This document shows, one piece after another, positions 1 through 8,490 of a DNA stretch of 64,000 nt. The stretch is from Micavibrio sp. (GTDB lineage Bacteria > Pseudomonadota > Alphaproteobacteria > Micavibrionales > Micavibrionaceae), in contig BQJE01000001.1 in the NCBI GenBank assembly GCA_021604545.1, forward strand, positions 541,444 to 605,443, written 5' to 3'. Numbering within the stretch: position 1 is the stretch's first letter; each line of letters opens with the position of its first letter. The notes under the pieces are model-generated. The model did not search any database. It saw only the letters and a list, made by a program, of their open reading frames with translations, and was not told the DNA's origin. A program made the translations under genes and the position numbers.

Positions 1-691
1 TCTTTCTTTCTTCGCCCTCGCCCCATATTACTAGTGACCACTCCGGAAACTGATCTGCAACTTTGGCAAAAGAATGGAGAAGTATATCAAAACCCTTTTG
101 TTTGTTTAGGCGGCCCATTGCGCAAATAATATTTTTCTTTGTGCCCTTTTCACTATCATCACTTTTTACATCTACAAAATTAGGAATGACTGTGGCTTTT
201 CGTGCAAGAAAAGAAGGATAACGACCTAAAACAGTCTTTGTTTGAACAACAAATGAAGAAGCAAAAGGATAAGTTATATTACGAAGAAAACGCCAAATGT
301 ACCCATAACTATATAATTTTGGATCAATACGATCTGATACAATCACAGGAATTTTTAAGCCCCGTGCCGCAAGAATAGAAAGAATGTTAGTGGCTTCCAT
401 GAAGGATAGAATAACGTCCGGCTGTTCTTCTTTAATAGCGTGGCTCAGCTTTTTAATGCGTTCAACATTATCCAGAAGCGCGTTTTTATTCTTTCCTGAA
501 GCGTTCAGAGATCGTTTTTTTACCTGTGAGGAAAGAGGGTAAGATACAGGAACATCTGGTCCAGCCAGCGTCAAAATCGTTGCGCCCTCACCTTTTTTTG
601 CCCAGTAATTCGCCATAGAACAAACTACACGCTCTGCTCCACCACCGTGTAGCGAATGTATTATAAATAAAATATTTTTTGGGGTTTTCAT
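1..691 (-). CDS. Glycosyltransferase family 4 (GT-B), N-terminal part only
   Basis: Reverse-strand reading from an ATG at 689-691 stays open to the window edge, so only about the first 230 residues are present. The start reads MKTPKNILFIIHSLHGGGAE, the nucleotide-sugar transferase N-terminus (HxLxxGGAERV) of GT4 enzymes. Near the window edge the segment AMGRLNKQKGFDIL matches the GRL.xxKG hinge before the donor-binding domain. The family moves a sugar from a nucleotide donor to a glycan acceptor on the cytoplasmic face of the membrane; donor and acceptor are unknown here. It begins 3 bp after the methyltransferase at 695-1528 and is probably cotranscribed with it and with the ABC exporter. 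The C-terminal half with the EX7E motif lies outside. Confidence 0.85.
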   Translation of the reverse strand, partial: MKTPKNILFIIHSLHGGGAERVVCSMANYWAKKGEGATILTLAGPDVPVSYPLSSQVKKRSLNASGKNKNALLDNVERIKKLSHAIKEEQPDVILSFMEATNILSILAARGLKIPVIVSDRIDPKLYSYGYIWRFLRNITYPFASSFVVQTKTVLGRYPSFLARKATVIPNFVDVKSDDSEKGTKKNIICAMGRLNKQKGFDILLHSFAKVADQFPEWSLVIWGEGEERK

Positions 692-694
692 TAC

Positions 695-1528
695 CTAAAT
701 GTTCTTGCGAGAAAAAACATACTCATTGCAGCCATGCGAATTAACGACTGTTATAAGTTTTTCCAGCTCAAGCCTCCGAGTCTTGCAAAAAGAAAAAACC
801 TCATCCGGCTTTGCAACTTCGAAAGGATAGCCGCCCACCCAATCAACATAGTCATGCCACATAGACATACCGCGCAATTGTTCTTGCTCATCTTTCTTCC
901 AGTCAGGGAAAGGGTTTTTAAAGCGCAATAGTCGAACCAAAGCATATCTTAATTCAAAATACAAAATAACTGCCCACACAACCACCATTTTTAACCATGA
1001 CGGTGAATGAACATATAGTTTTTTAATAACCTTCCATCTTCGGCTGTTACCGCCCTGATCATTGTAAAGCGCAATAAAAAATTTTCCGCCAGGCGCGACC
1101 CGGGCAATAGCTTTTTCTATCGCCGGCCACATTTGGCCTGTGTGATGCAAAACGCCCCATGAATATACAACATCAAACTCGCCCAGCCCTTGAACAAAGT
1201 CATCATCCAATACATCACCTTGCTGCACCGTCCAATTTTTTGCATCGGGGGCGTGAACATTCTTCATGCTGGATGTGGCTTCTACAGAGTCCAAATCGTA
1301 ATCAAAGGAGGTAACCTCTGCACCAAGACGTTGAGCAGCAAGAGAAAACAAGCCGCTTCCACATCCGATATCTAAAAAACGCTTTCCTTTTAACGTCTCA
1401 ACAGCCAGCATATCTCGTAGAGATTGGACGGCCTTTTCAATGCGCGCATCATTAACCCTTTCCAAATAACTTTGCCAGTTTTTACCGAACGCAAAGCGAC
1501 CCATTACTTTTTCCTGCGCAGCCACCAT
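695..1528 (-). CDS. Class I SAM-dependent methyltransferase
   Basis: A 277-residue protein with the SAM-binding motif I FLDIGCGSGLF near residues 51-61, an acidic residue after strand 2 (FDYDLDS) and the post-motif VVYSWGVLHHTG typical of Methyltransf_11/25 proteins. A hydrophobic stretch around residues 180-200 (WLKMVVVWAVILYFEL) could associate with the membrane. It starts directly at the stop of the ABC transporter gene and is followed 3 bp later by the glycosyltransferase, so it most likely methylates a sugar or lipid intermediate exported by that system. The substrate cannot be read from sequence. Alternative start: the internal ATG giving MGRFAFGKNW. Confidence 0.85.
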   Translation of the reverse strand: MVAAQEKVMGRFAFGKNWQSYLERVNDARIEKAVQSLRDMLAVETLKGKRFLDIGCGSGLFSLAAQRLGAEVTSFDYDLDSVEATSSMKNVHAPDAKNWTVQQGDVLDDDFVQGLGEFDVVYSWGVLHHTGQMWPAIEKAIARVAPGGKFFIALYNDQGGNSRRWKVIKKLYVHSPSWLKMVVVWAVILYFELRYALVRLLRFKNPFPDWKKDEQEQLRGMSMWHDYVDWVGGYPFEVAKPDEVFSFCKTRRLELEKLITVVNSHGCNEYVFSRKNI

Positions 1529-3241
1529 TTATGCTCCTTGCCTAATAAGAGATTTTTGACTTTCGTTCTTTATTTCATAAACATTATCCGCAACACCCAA
1601 AATGGCTGGATTGTGGGAAATTGCCAGTACCGTCATAGTTTTTGAAAGCTCTTTTACGGTTTTTAATATCTGCTGCTCTGTATCTGGGTCCAGCGCGCTG
1701 GTTGCCTCATCAAGCACAAGGACAGACGGTTTGTGAATAATCGCACGCGCGATAGCAATGCGCTGCCTCTGGCCTCCGGATAATCGTGAGCCACGTTCTC
1801 CAACTACCGTATCCAAACCTTGCTCCATATTCTTTACAAAATCCCAAGCATCAGCCTTTTTTAGGGTAAGCTCCACGTCTTCCCTTTTAAATTTAGGATC
1901 ATTGAGCGTCACGTTGTTAAGAACGCTATCATGGAACAGCAGTACATCCTGAGGGACGTAACCGACCATTTGACGCCACAACCTTAAATCCACTTCAGAT
2001 AATGGTGTCCCATCGATTTGTACTCCCCCTCCTGTCGGTTGATACAAACCAATAATCAGGTCAACGAGCGTTGTCTTACCTGTTCCTGACGGTCCAAAAA
2101 TAACCTGCAGCGTATTAACCGGGATTTTTAAAGAAATATTTTCTATGATTGGCGTGTCCCCATAGGCAAAAGAGACATTATCTAGAGTAATATTTTTGTC
2201 TAACGTAGGTGTTTTTGTACAAGAGAAATTTTCTTTAGCCTTTATGGCAGCGCTTTCTTTGCTTTGAAGAGATTGCATAGCGCTCTCGTTAGAGACCATA
2301 CTTTGGTACGACCTTTGCGCAGAGGATACGCGCATAATCATGCGCAGAAACAGAACGGCCATAAATAAAAGCTCAGACAAAGGCAAAGCGTTAAAAGTCA
2401 AAGCGCCATACAGACCTATGGCAACGAACATGACCATAAGCGGTTCTGATAAAACTATTAAGCTTTGATCTGCAATATCAAGGCGTCTTTGTGCCGACTG
2501 CAAATCACGAACATGCTTTTCAAGAACCTGGTATAAGTTTGTTCCTTTACCCATGGCCTTTAGAGGTTTTGCGCCATAAAAAGAATCCGTAATCAGGCTC
2601 AAAACATCGTTATAAACGTCTGTCAGTTTTCTACCGGAACGACGTGCCTCTCTCGTTAGAAAGCCAAGAATTGCAACCATTAGAAGACCAACGCCCAAAG
2701 CTGCTATTGCTAATTTCCAGGAAATCAAAAATGCCAAAATTGCATAAACCAGAATCTGAATAGTATGGGAGAAAGCCTGACATCCTTGCTTGAAGCAGAT
2801 GGACGCTCTTTGCGCCTCTGTGCCAATAGCATTCGCTGTTGCACCACTTTTTAAACCAACATAATGGGACCAACGCGCACTAAAAAGACTATGAATAAAA
2901 TTCAATCTCAGATCAGCACTCACATGGGAAGACGCATAAGCGATCTGGATGCTGGCCAGCATACTAACCACTGCTTTTAGAAACATTGCCGCCACAATAA
3001 AAAACAAAGCTGATGCGATTGTGGGCTTAACACCAAGAGCGTTAAACATTGACTGAGCTGCTTCTGCCAAAAAGCCCCCTTGTGCCTGTGCCTGCTCCGT
3101 CAATATAGTGATTAAGGGCAGTAACGCCATAATCCCTACCCCCTCCAGAAACCCCGCGACAGTGAGTGACAGAACCATAACCAATCCTCGAAAAGGATAG
3201 GCACGAACAAAATAAGCGAATGTTTTCCAGCTTTTCATCAT
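1529..3241 (-). CDS. ABC transporter, fused membrane and ATPase domains (MsbA/PglK type)
   Basis: A 570-residue half-transporter. The N-terminal 320 residues hold about six hydrophobic segments. The C-terminal ATPase has Walker A GPSGTGKTT (about residue 382), signature LSGGQRQRIA, Walker B VLVLDEATSALD and a switch histidine in AISHN. Homodimers of this class flip lipid-linked saccharides (PglK, WlaB) or lipid A (MsbA). Its place at the head of a leftward operon with a methyltransferase and a GT4 glycosyltransferase favours flipping of a lipid-linked glycan from the neighbouring cluster. Peptide or drug export cannot be excluded. The start is the first of two ATG codons. Confidence 0.88.
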   Translation of the reverse strand: MMKSWKTFAYFVRAYPFRGLVMVLSLTVAGFLEGVGIMALLPLITILTEQAQAQGGFLAEAAQSMFNALGVKPTIASALFFIVAAMFLKAVVSMLASIQIAYASSHVSADLRLNFIHSLFSARWSHYVGLKSGATANAIGTEAQRASICFKQGCQAFSHTIQILVYAILAFLISWKLAIAALGVGLLMVAILGFLTREARRSGRKLTDVYNDVLSLITDSFYGAKPLKAMGKGTNLYQVLEKHVRDLQSAQRRLDIADQSLIVLSEPLMVMFVAIGLYGALTFNALPLSELLFMAVLFLRMIMRVSSAQRSYQSMVSNESAMQSLQSKESAAIKAKENFSCTKTPTLDKNITLDNVSFAYGDTPIIENISLKIPVNTLQVIFGPSGTGKTTLVDLIIGLYQPTGGGVQIDGTPLSEVDLRLWRQMVGYVPQDVLLFHDSVLNNVTLNDPKFKREDVELTLKKADAWDFVKNMEQGLDTVVGERGSRLSGGQRQRIAIARAIIHKPSVLVLDEATSALDPDTEQQILKTVKELSKTMTVLAISHNPAILGVADNVYEIKNESQKSLIRQGA

Positions 3242-3352
3242 AGCTTGCCAACATTAAACAAGATCAATATGTTCGGAAAGCGAAAACATAGGGAATACGG
3301 CGCGAAAAGAGATTAAGATACGATTGAAAAGATATAGTTAAAGGGATCCAAA

Positions 3353-4117
3353 ATGAATTCAGACAGACTATCTAAAAAGGAGGAATGGGCTGAGGAGTGG
3401 GCTCAGTCTGACGTCATGCTGGAATTTGATCCGAACGCCGTTTTCTTCAGGGATATTCATAATTTGTGCCAACGTCATCTACCTTATGACAAAAATATGA
3501 AGTGCCTAGAAGTTGGTTGCTATCCTGGTACATATATGTGGTATTTCAATAAATTCTTCGGTTATCAAGCTTCTGGAATTGAGTATGTGGAAGAATGTAT
3601 TGCACCCTGTAAGAAATTCATGGGTTCTTTAGGCATAGATGCCGAAATTATATACGGAGATTTCTTCGAATACAGCCCTGAAAAACTCTGGGATGTTGTT
3701 GTAAGTTTCGGGTTCATAGAACATTTCAAAGATACACAGGCCGTCATTCAGCAACATCTAGACATGATCCAACCTGGCGGGTATCTGGTTTTAGTTATCC
3801 CAAATCATGCAGGCCTTAATGGAACAATCTTGAAATTTCTTGATCAGGAAAAATACAAAATTCATAACCTTATGTCTTACAAAGACATGGCATCCGGATT
3901 AAAGGACACAAAACAAGCAGAGATTTTAGAAGGTGGTTATTATGGGCATATAGGATTCTGGAACGCTGCCCTTTACCCCAAGATAGCGAACTGGCCTAGA
4001 ATTCCTCATTTTGTAACTCAAAAGTCTTTGGCTGTTGTAGAGCGTGCCGGGGCCTATATTGTACCCAATACGCGTTATCTGTCACCAAATTCGGCTTTGA
4101 TTGCCAGAAAACTATAA
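3353..4117 (+). CDS. Class I SAM-dependent methyltransferase
   Basis: A 254-residue protein with SAM motif I MKCLEVGCYPGTYMWYF and post-motif WDVVVSFGFIEHF, followed by IQPGGYLVLVIPN, the usual Methyltransf_11/12/23 layout. The ribosome site AAAGGGA lies about 8 bases before the ATG. It is a single gene facing right between two leftward operons, so it needs its own promoter in the 111-bp gap upstream. The composition is AT-rich and fits an acquired glycan island. The target is unknown; sugar O- or N-methylation is the natural inference. Confidence 0.83.
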   Translation: MNSDRLSKKEEWAEEWAQSDVMLEFDPNAVFFRDIHNLCQRHLPYDKNMKCLEVGCYPGTYMWYFNKFFGYQASGIEYVEECIAPCKKFMGSLGIDAEIIYGDFFEYSPEKLWDVVVSFGFIEHFKDTQAVIQQHLDMIQPGGYLVLVIPNHAGLNGTILKFLDQEKYKIHNLMSYKDMASGLKDTKQAEILEGGYYGHIGFWNAALYPKIANWPRIPHFVTQKSLAVVERAGAYIVPNTRYLSPNSALIARKL

Positions 4118-4125
4118 TTTCCAGG

Positions 4126-5295
4126 CTAGCTGATATCGACCATATCCCATGCCAAAGGCGCACCAGCCTTTATGTCTTGTGTCGCTGTTTTACCGTCCAC
4201 AAAATCCGTAAAACGAATATGCAGACCACCTGCCGGGCGGATGGAATCAATATTTCCTTCTCGGCCAGCGGCGAAGCTAAATGTCTCCCCAGCCTTAATA
4301 TCCTCAACAATCCATAGAGACGGCCGAAGACCGCGGCTGGCCATTTCTTTTTCTGTCGGTGTAAAATTTACGTTGCCGTGGGTTTTGACAGCTTTTTCTT
4401 TTTCCAACTCGGTTTCATATTCAATCGCTTCACCGGCCTCCCATGCGCGGATTATGGATACTGTTTTTTCCAGTTCCCCCGGCTCGCGCGAAAACGGCCA
4501 GTCAAAACCACCCTCTTCCTTATCCATCAAAGCGCGCGCACGGTCGCGGTCCATGGTCAAATGCACCTCAACGATTTTGGCCCCCATCTTGACAGCCTCA
4601 AACGCCGTAATATGTGCAAGCGGATTAGCATAATTTTCTGTATCGGCAAAAAGTGTGTGATCCGACACCCCAACGGGTACGTCATATATCTCAGCCATGG
4701 CCTGCATGGTCTTGAGGTTGGCTTCCTCAAAAGCGGCCGGATAGCCGCTGTTACAATGCAAAAGCGCCAAATCTTTTGTACCGTGAGCGCGCAAGGTCCG
4801 CACCGCCTCATCGAGTTCCAAGAAATCCGTCATGCCGTTTGACATGATGATTGGTAAGCCTGTTTGCGCCATTTTTTCCAGAAGCTTAATATCAACAACT
4901 TCAAAGCTTGCCACTTTGAGAACCGGTGACTTCATCTCAACTAAATGATCTAGAGCGGTTTCATCAAACGGAGAGGAAAAAAGATGAATGCCGCAGTCAT
5001 CTGCTGTTTTTTGCAGGTCTGTATGCCACGCCCACGGCGTATGAGCTTTATTATAGAGATTATAAAGATCAGTTTCTTCCCAAATTGTGCCTTTGGGCTT
5101 GGTCTTGAAATCGCGGCTAATCGTATTGGCCGTATAAGTCTGGATCTTAGCGGCATCAGCACCGGCTTTGGCGGCAGCTTTGATGATAGCCCTGGCTTCG
5201 TCCAGATCCCCTTCATGATTACAGGATATCTCAGCAATAACGTAGCAAGGAGCATCGCCGCCAATTATACGATCTGCAATTTTAAAACTCTTCAT
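4126..5295 (-). CDS. pseI: Pseudaminic acid synthase (NeuB family with SAF domain)
   Basis: Condenses phosphoenolpyruvate with the 6-deoxy-2,4-diamido altrose product of PseG to give a pseudaminic acid. Of 389 residues, about 1-290 form the TIM barrel: AEISCNHEGDLDEA, AAKIQTYTANTI, FSSPFDETALDHL, LLHCNSGYP, SDHT and EVHLTMDR, the last two supplying the metal-ligand histidines. The C-terminal 90 residues are a SAF (antifreeze-like) domain beginning near RGLRPSLWIVEDI. The KIQTYTANT and WEWH-like (PWAWH) segments resemble PseI more than NeuB or LegI. It is the third gene of a leftward operon pseG-formyltransferase-pseI, 18 bp from its neighbour. Confidence 0.9.
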   Translation of the reverse strand: MKSFKIADRIIGGDAPCYVIAEISCNHEGDLDEARAIIKAAAKAGADAAKIQTYTANTISRDFKTKPKGTIWEETDLYNLYNKAHTPWAWHTDLQKTADDCGIHLFSSPFDETALDHLVEMKSPVLKVASFEVVDIKLLEKMAQTGLPIIMSNGMTDFLELDEAVRTLRAHGTKDLALLHCNSGYPAAFEEANLKTMQAMAEIYDVPVGVSDHTLFADTENYANPLAHITAFEAVKMGAKIVEVHLTMDRDRARALMDKEEGGFDWPFSREPGELEKTVSIIRAWEAGEAIEYETELEKEKAVKTHGNVNFTPTEKEMASRGLRPSLWIVEDIKAGETFSFAAGREGNIDSIRPAGGLHIRFTDFVDGKTATQDIKAGAPLAWDMVDIS

Positions 5296-5313
5296 TCGCT
5301 TCTTTTCTTCCTA

Positions 5314-5877
5314 TCAGTATTGTCCGGAAACGATATCACTCACACGGGTGTTAAATCCATCATACAGCAGAGATTCAATTTTTTCTTTATCAGCAACATA
5401 ATGCAAGCTTCCCTGGCCTTGCTGCGGGTGTCTGGGCGCTTCTCCTGCCCTGATAGCACTCCAATGCGCATAAAACAGCTCTACAACCTCCTCCTGCAAT
5501 TTTTCGTAGGATGTTGCCAGTGTTTCATCTGGCCCCATGCTCACTTCCCTCTGAGCAATGATATCTCCCGTATCTATACCCTCATCAATATAGTGAATTG
5601 TGATACCTTTCGGTGTGTCTTCGATCCAGCTCCAAATATTGGGATCGGCCCCGCGGTTCCATGGCAGATAAGAAATATGCATATTGATAAAAGGACAGAC
5701 ATCAAGAACATTCTGCTTCAGAATATGGCGGTAGCCGTACGAGACCCCCATATCAATATTGTTTTCCTTTAAGAAACCCGGCGTGATTTTGTCTTCCATG
5801 ATAATCCATTCATCATCATGCTTTTCCAGTGCTGGCTTTAATCGTTCAAAATAGGGAGAAAGAATGAGGAGTTTCAT
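5314..5877 (-). CDS. Small formyltransferase, probably N-formylates the pseudaminic acid precursor
   Basis: A 187-residue formyl_trans_N protein. Aligned with methionyl-tRNA formyltransferase, the catalytic Asn-x-His pair is N65 and H67 (INMHISYLPWNRG) and the aspartate is D102 (GIDTGD). It lacks the C-terminal tRNA-binding domain, so it should act on a small molecule using 10-formyltetrahydrofolate. It abuts the pseG stop without a gap and precedes pseI by 18 bp. That is where PseH, the N-acetyltransferase, would be expected, and no PseH is visible in the window. The inference is formylation of an amino group of the 2,4-diamino sugar or of the finished acid. The N-terminal Rossmann strand is short compared with other sugar formyltransferases. 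Confidence 0.75.
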   Translation of the reverse strand: MKLLILSPYFERLKPALEKHDDEWIIMEDKITPGFLKENNIDMGVSYGYRHILKQNVLDVCPFINMHISYLPWNRGADPNIWSWIEDTPKGITIHYIDEGIDTGDIIAQREVSMGPDETLATSYEKLQEEVVELFYAHWSAIRAGEAPRHPQQGQGSLHYVADKEKIESLLYDGFNTRVSDIVSGQY

Positions 5878-6885
5878 CTATACAGCCCTTGTAACCTGGT
5901 CCACAAGTCGGGAGGCTCCCTTTCCATCACAGACCTTTGCAGCCTTCACACTCATATCCATAACTAAATCAGGCTCCTGAGACAAATATTTAATTTTTTC
6001 AGTAATCTCCACAGCGTCTAAATCTTTATAAAGCCCTGCGTTTAATATAGCCCCTACTGCTTCAAGTTCCTGAATGATTTTATGCTGATTATCAGCAATT
6101 TCTATAACCAATGTCGGTAACCCCAGACAGCATCGCTCCCAGCTTGCCGTTCCTCCCGCCCCAATCGCAAGATCAGCCTTTGCCATAAAGGACGCAACGT
6201 CTTCAACGCCCGAATAAACCTTTATATCATGACGAGAGCCTTGCGCCTGGCTTTGAACAGAAGCCAAATGTGGCGCATTAGCTCCCATTATGACATCAAC
6301 GCTTGTTTTGTCTTTCAACTGCTCAAGAGCAGCAAGAGCAAACCCCGTAACATTTTCTTTGTCCCCTGCCCCAAGCATCATCAGGATATTGTTAATTTCA
6401 CCGTCACGGTCTTTGCGCTCCTGAAGAGCATTCTCCCTTGCATCAGAGAACTGAGAGCGCAGAAGAGCATATTTTGACCCTGCTAAGATTTCACAATGAT
6501 CAGGAACAAGGGCTTTATAATCGCCTTCCAAGCGACCAAAAGTCTGATCCATCAGAATATCGCAATCATGTGGCCTGTCTGCTAGATCATCAATAACCAG
6601 AATGCGCTCCGCCCAGGCCCTGCATCCTGCCTCGTAATCCCGATCCAGCGTATAATGATCAACAACCAGCAAAGCTGTACTTTCTATGGCTGCATCAGGT
6701 GGAATGATCTCATATCCAGAGTCACCCAAAACAGGCATGGTCTCTACTGTTTCCGGGGTGCAGGCGAAGTGACACTGCCATCCTGATCTAAAAATCTCCT
6801 CAGCCAAAGTCAGGCATCGCATGACATGCCCACCCCCTATGTGAGAGGACGCATCAACACGAAAAACGGCGTTTGCTTTTGTCAG
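5878..6885 (-). CDS. pseG: UDP-2,4-diacetamido-2,4,6-trideoxy-altropyranose hydrolase, non-AUG start
   Basis: Hydrolyses UDP from the altrose intermediate so that PseI can use the free sugar. The protein is GT-B like, with the donor-binding stretch GAGGTASWERCCLGLPTLVIEIADNQ. The first in-frame ATG (6820-6822) falls inside the conserved N-terminus: upstream codons read VFRVDASSHIGGGHV before MRCLTLA, matching the family start FRxDxSxxIGxGHxxR. The true start must therefore lie upstream. No ATG, GTG or TTG is available nearby; a CTG at 6883-6885 stands 8 bases after AAAAGGA and gives 335 residues, the normal family length. It is the first gene of the operon with the formyltransferase and pseI. 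Confidence 0.85.
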   Translation of the reverse strand: MTKANAVFRVDASSHIGGGHVMRCLTLAEEIFRSGWQCHFACTPETVETMPVLGDSGYEIIPPDAAIESTALLVVDHYTLDRDYEAGCRAWAERILVIDDLADRPHDCDILMDQTFGRLEGDYKALVPDHCEILAGSKYALLRSQFSDARENALQERKDRDGEINNILMMLGAGDKENVTGFALAALEQLKDKTSVDVIMGANAPHLASVQSQAQGSRHDIKVYSGVEDVASFMAKADLAIGAGGTASWERCCLGLPTLVIEIADNQHKIIQELEAVGAILNAGLYKDLDAVEITEKIKYLSQEPDLVMDMSVKAAKVCDGKGASRLVDQVTRAV

Positions 6886-6945
6886 TTTGGATATCCTTTT
6901 ATATCTGGAAAACTTTTTCTTTTTTCGTGCGGATTATTATATAGA

Positions 6946-8490
6946 ATGCCCTGCATGGAAAGTAAAAAGCCAATAGTCTACGTTCTGGGTGTTCCTGGTC
7001 AATTTTATCTGGCAGAGGCTGTATCAAAGGAATTTGATAGGCCCGTCATCGGTATCACCAATTACGCCCGTGTTGAGGAAAAAATAACGCCTGAGATACG
7101 GGCCACTTTTGATGAAATCTACTCTCTTCCTGATTTTTACCTTTCTAACAAGGAAGAGCTTGAGAAAATGGATGAGCAGGCATTTGATGCGCTCTTTCGT
7201 GATCTGGAGAAGAAATTCGGCATAGGGAACAATACGATACTTGCGCAGTATGACCGTGGATTAAGATGGGCCTCAGATTATAAAAAAGTAAGAGTGCTCC
7301 AGCTTGCCACTATGCAATTTGTCGATAAATTCCTAAGCGAGGTAGACCCTGTTTTTGTTTTGGATGGTGTCGTTACCTATCTACATCTTATTCTGCGGGC
7401 AGCCTGTCGCGAAAAGTATATCCCTTATCCCCTCACGCAAAATAGCCGATTGAATAATCATATTAACATGCTTCATATCAGCGGACAGCATGTGGGGTTG
7501 CAAGAATGTTTTGAAGATTTACAAAGCGGGAAAAAAACATTTCTCAGTGACGAAATACTTGCTGATGCGGACAGGGCTTTTTATGAATTTATCAATAAAC
7601 CTGTTCGCCCTGCCTATGCTGTCAACAACTCGGTTATTAAGCTCAATTTCGCAAAGATGTTCAAGAATTTATTAAAGACATTAAGGCCTGAAAAGCTATT
7701 TCCCGGCCAAAAGGTCGTCGCCTTCGACAGAGCCTTTAATTACGAGTCTCACCCCCTTGTGTACTTAAAAAAGGGCTTGATTGGTAAATATCGACGTTTT
7801 GAGCAAAAACTGAAGCGTGTCTTTGATGACCAACCTGATATGAATGCGCCTTTCATTTATCTGCCGCTGCATTATGTGCCAGAAGTGAGTGATATGTATT
7901 TTGGCAGTGCCTGTGACCACCATAGCGGCTTTGTAGCACAATTTTCCAAGCACATACCCGCTGATTGTCAAGTGTATGTCAAAGAGCATACCTCAATGCT
8001 TGGACAGCGACCGACAGCTTTTTATGATGAGCTGAATTCAATTTATAATGTACGGGTTATCAGCCCTTCTGTAGATACCTTTGAGCTCACACGTCATGCC
8101 CGCGCGGTTGCCGCCGTTACAGGTACGGCGGGGTGGGAAGGATTCCTTCTCGGCACCCCTGTTATTGCCCTTGGGGACGTCTTTTATAATTTTCTGCCAG
8201 GTGTTTTCGCAGCACCAGTTAATGATGATCTCCATGATGGGCTGGTTGAGTACCTCGAAAACTTCCAGTCCAATGAAAAAGAGCGTTTAAACGCCTTCCG
8301 CGCTTTTTATGCGACCTGCGGCAAAAGTAAAAATGGTGATATTGGGTACGAGGTGACACAAGAAGGAGCGCGCGAAAATGCTGTTTTGTTTGCAGGCGTC
8401 ATTCGCAAATACTTCGAAGAATGGGGCCATACTATCCATGGTGACTTTGACAAGGACTTATTAGGCATTCCTAAGAGAGGTGCTGCGTGA
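6946..8490 (+). CDS. Capsule-biosynthesis-like putative glycosyltransferase
   Basis: About 514 residues. The C-terminal third (VYVKEHTSMLGQRP, then SPSVDTFELTRHARAVAAVTG, TAGWEGFLLGTPVIALG) resembles the Capsule_synth (KpsC/KpsS-like) fold, where a threonine-glycine pair and a glutamate sit in the CMP-sugar site. An earlier in-frame ATG at 6826 would overlap pseG and add an unconserved tail, so the ATG at 6946 (or 6955) is preferred. It heads a rightward operon whose next four genes overlap or abut. As the only CMP-sugar-transferase-like protein in the cluster it is a candidate for moving the nonulosonic acid to its acceptor. The assignment rests on motif resemblance only. Confidence 0.6.
   Translation: MPCMESKKPIVYVLGVPGQFYLAEAVSKEFDRPVIGITNYARVEEKITPEIRATFDEIYSLPDFYLSNKEELEKMDEQAFDALFRDLEKKFGIGNNTILAQYDRGLRWASDYKKVRVLQLATMQFVDKFLSEVDPVFVLDGVVTYLHLILRAACREKYIPYPLTQNSRLNNHINMLHISGQHVGLQECFEDLQSGKKTFLSDEILADADRAFYEFINKPVRPAYAVNNSVIKLNFAKMFKNLLKTLRPEKLFPGQKVVAFDRAFNYESHPLVYLKKGLIGKYRRFEQKLKRVFDDQPDMNAPFIYLPLHYVPEVSDMYFGSACDHHSGFVAQFSKHIPADCQVYVKEHTSMLGQRPTAFYDELNSIYNVRVISPSVDTFELTRHARAVAAVTGTAGWEGFLLGTPVIALGDVFYNFLPGVFAAPVNDDLHDGLVEYLENFQSNEKERLNAFRAFYATCGKSKNGDIGYEVTQEGARENAVLFAGVIRKYFEEWGHTIHGDFDKDLLGIPKRGAA

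Noticed and set aside
4984-5772. 262-residue forward open frame antisense to pseI and the formyltransferase
   Set aside because: Both reverse-strand genes have clear catalytic motifs; the forward frame has none.
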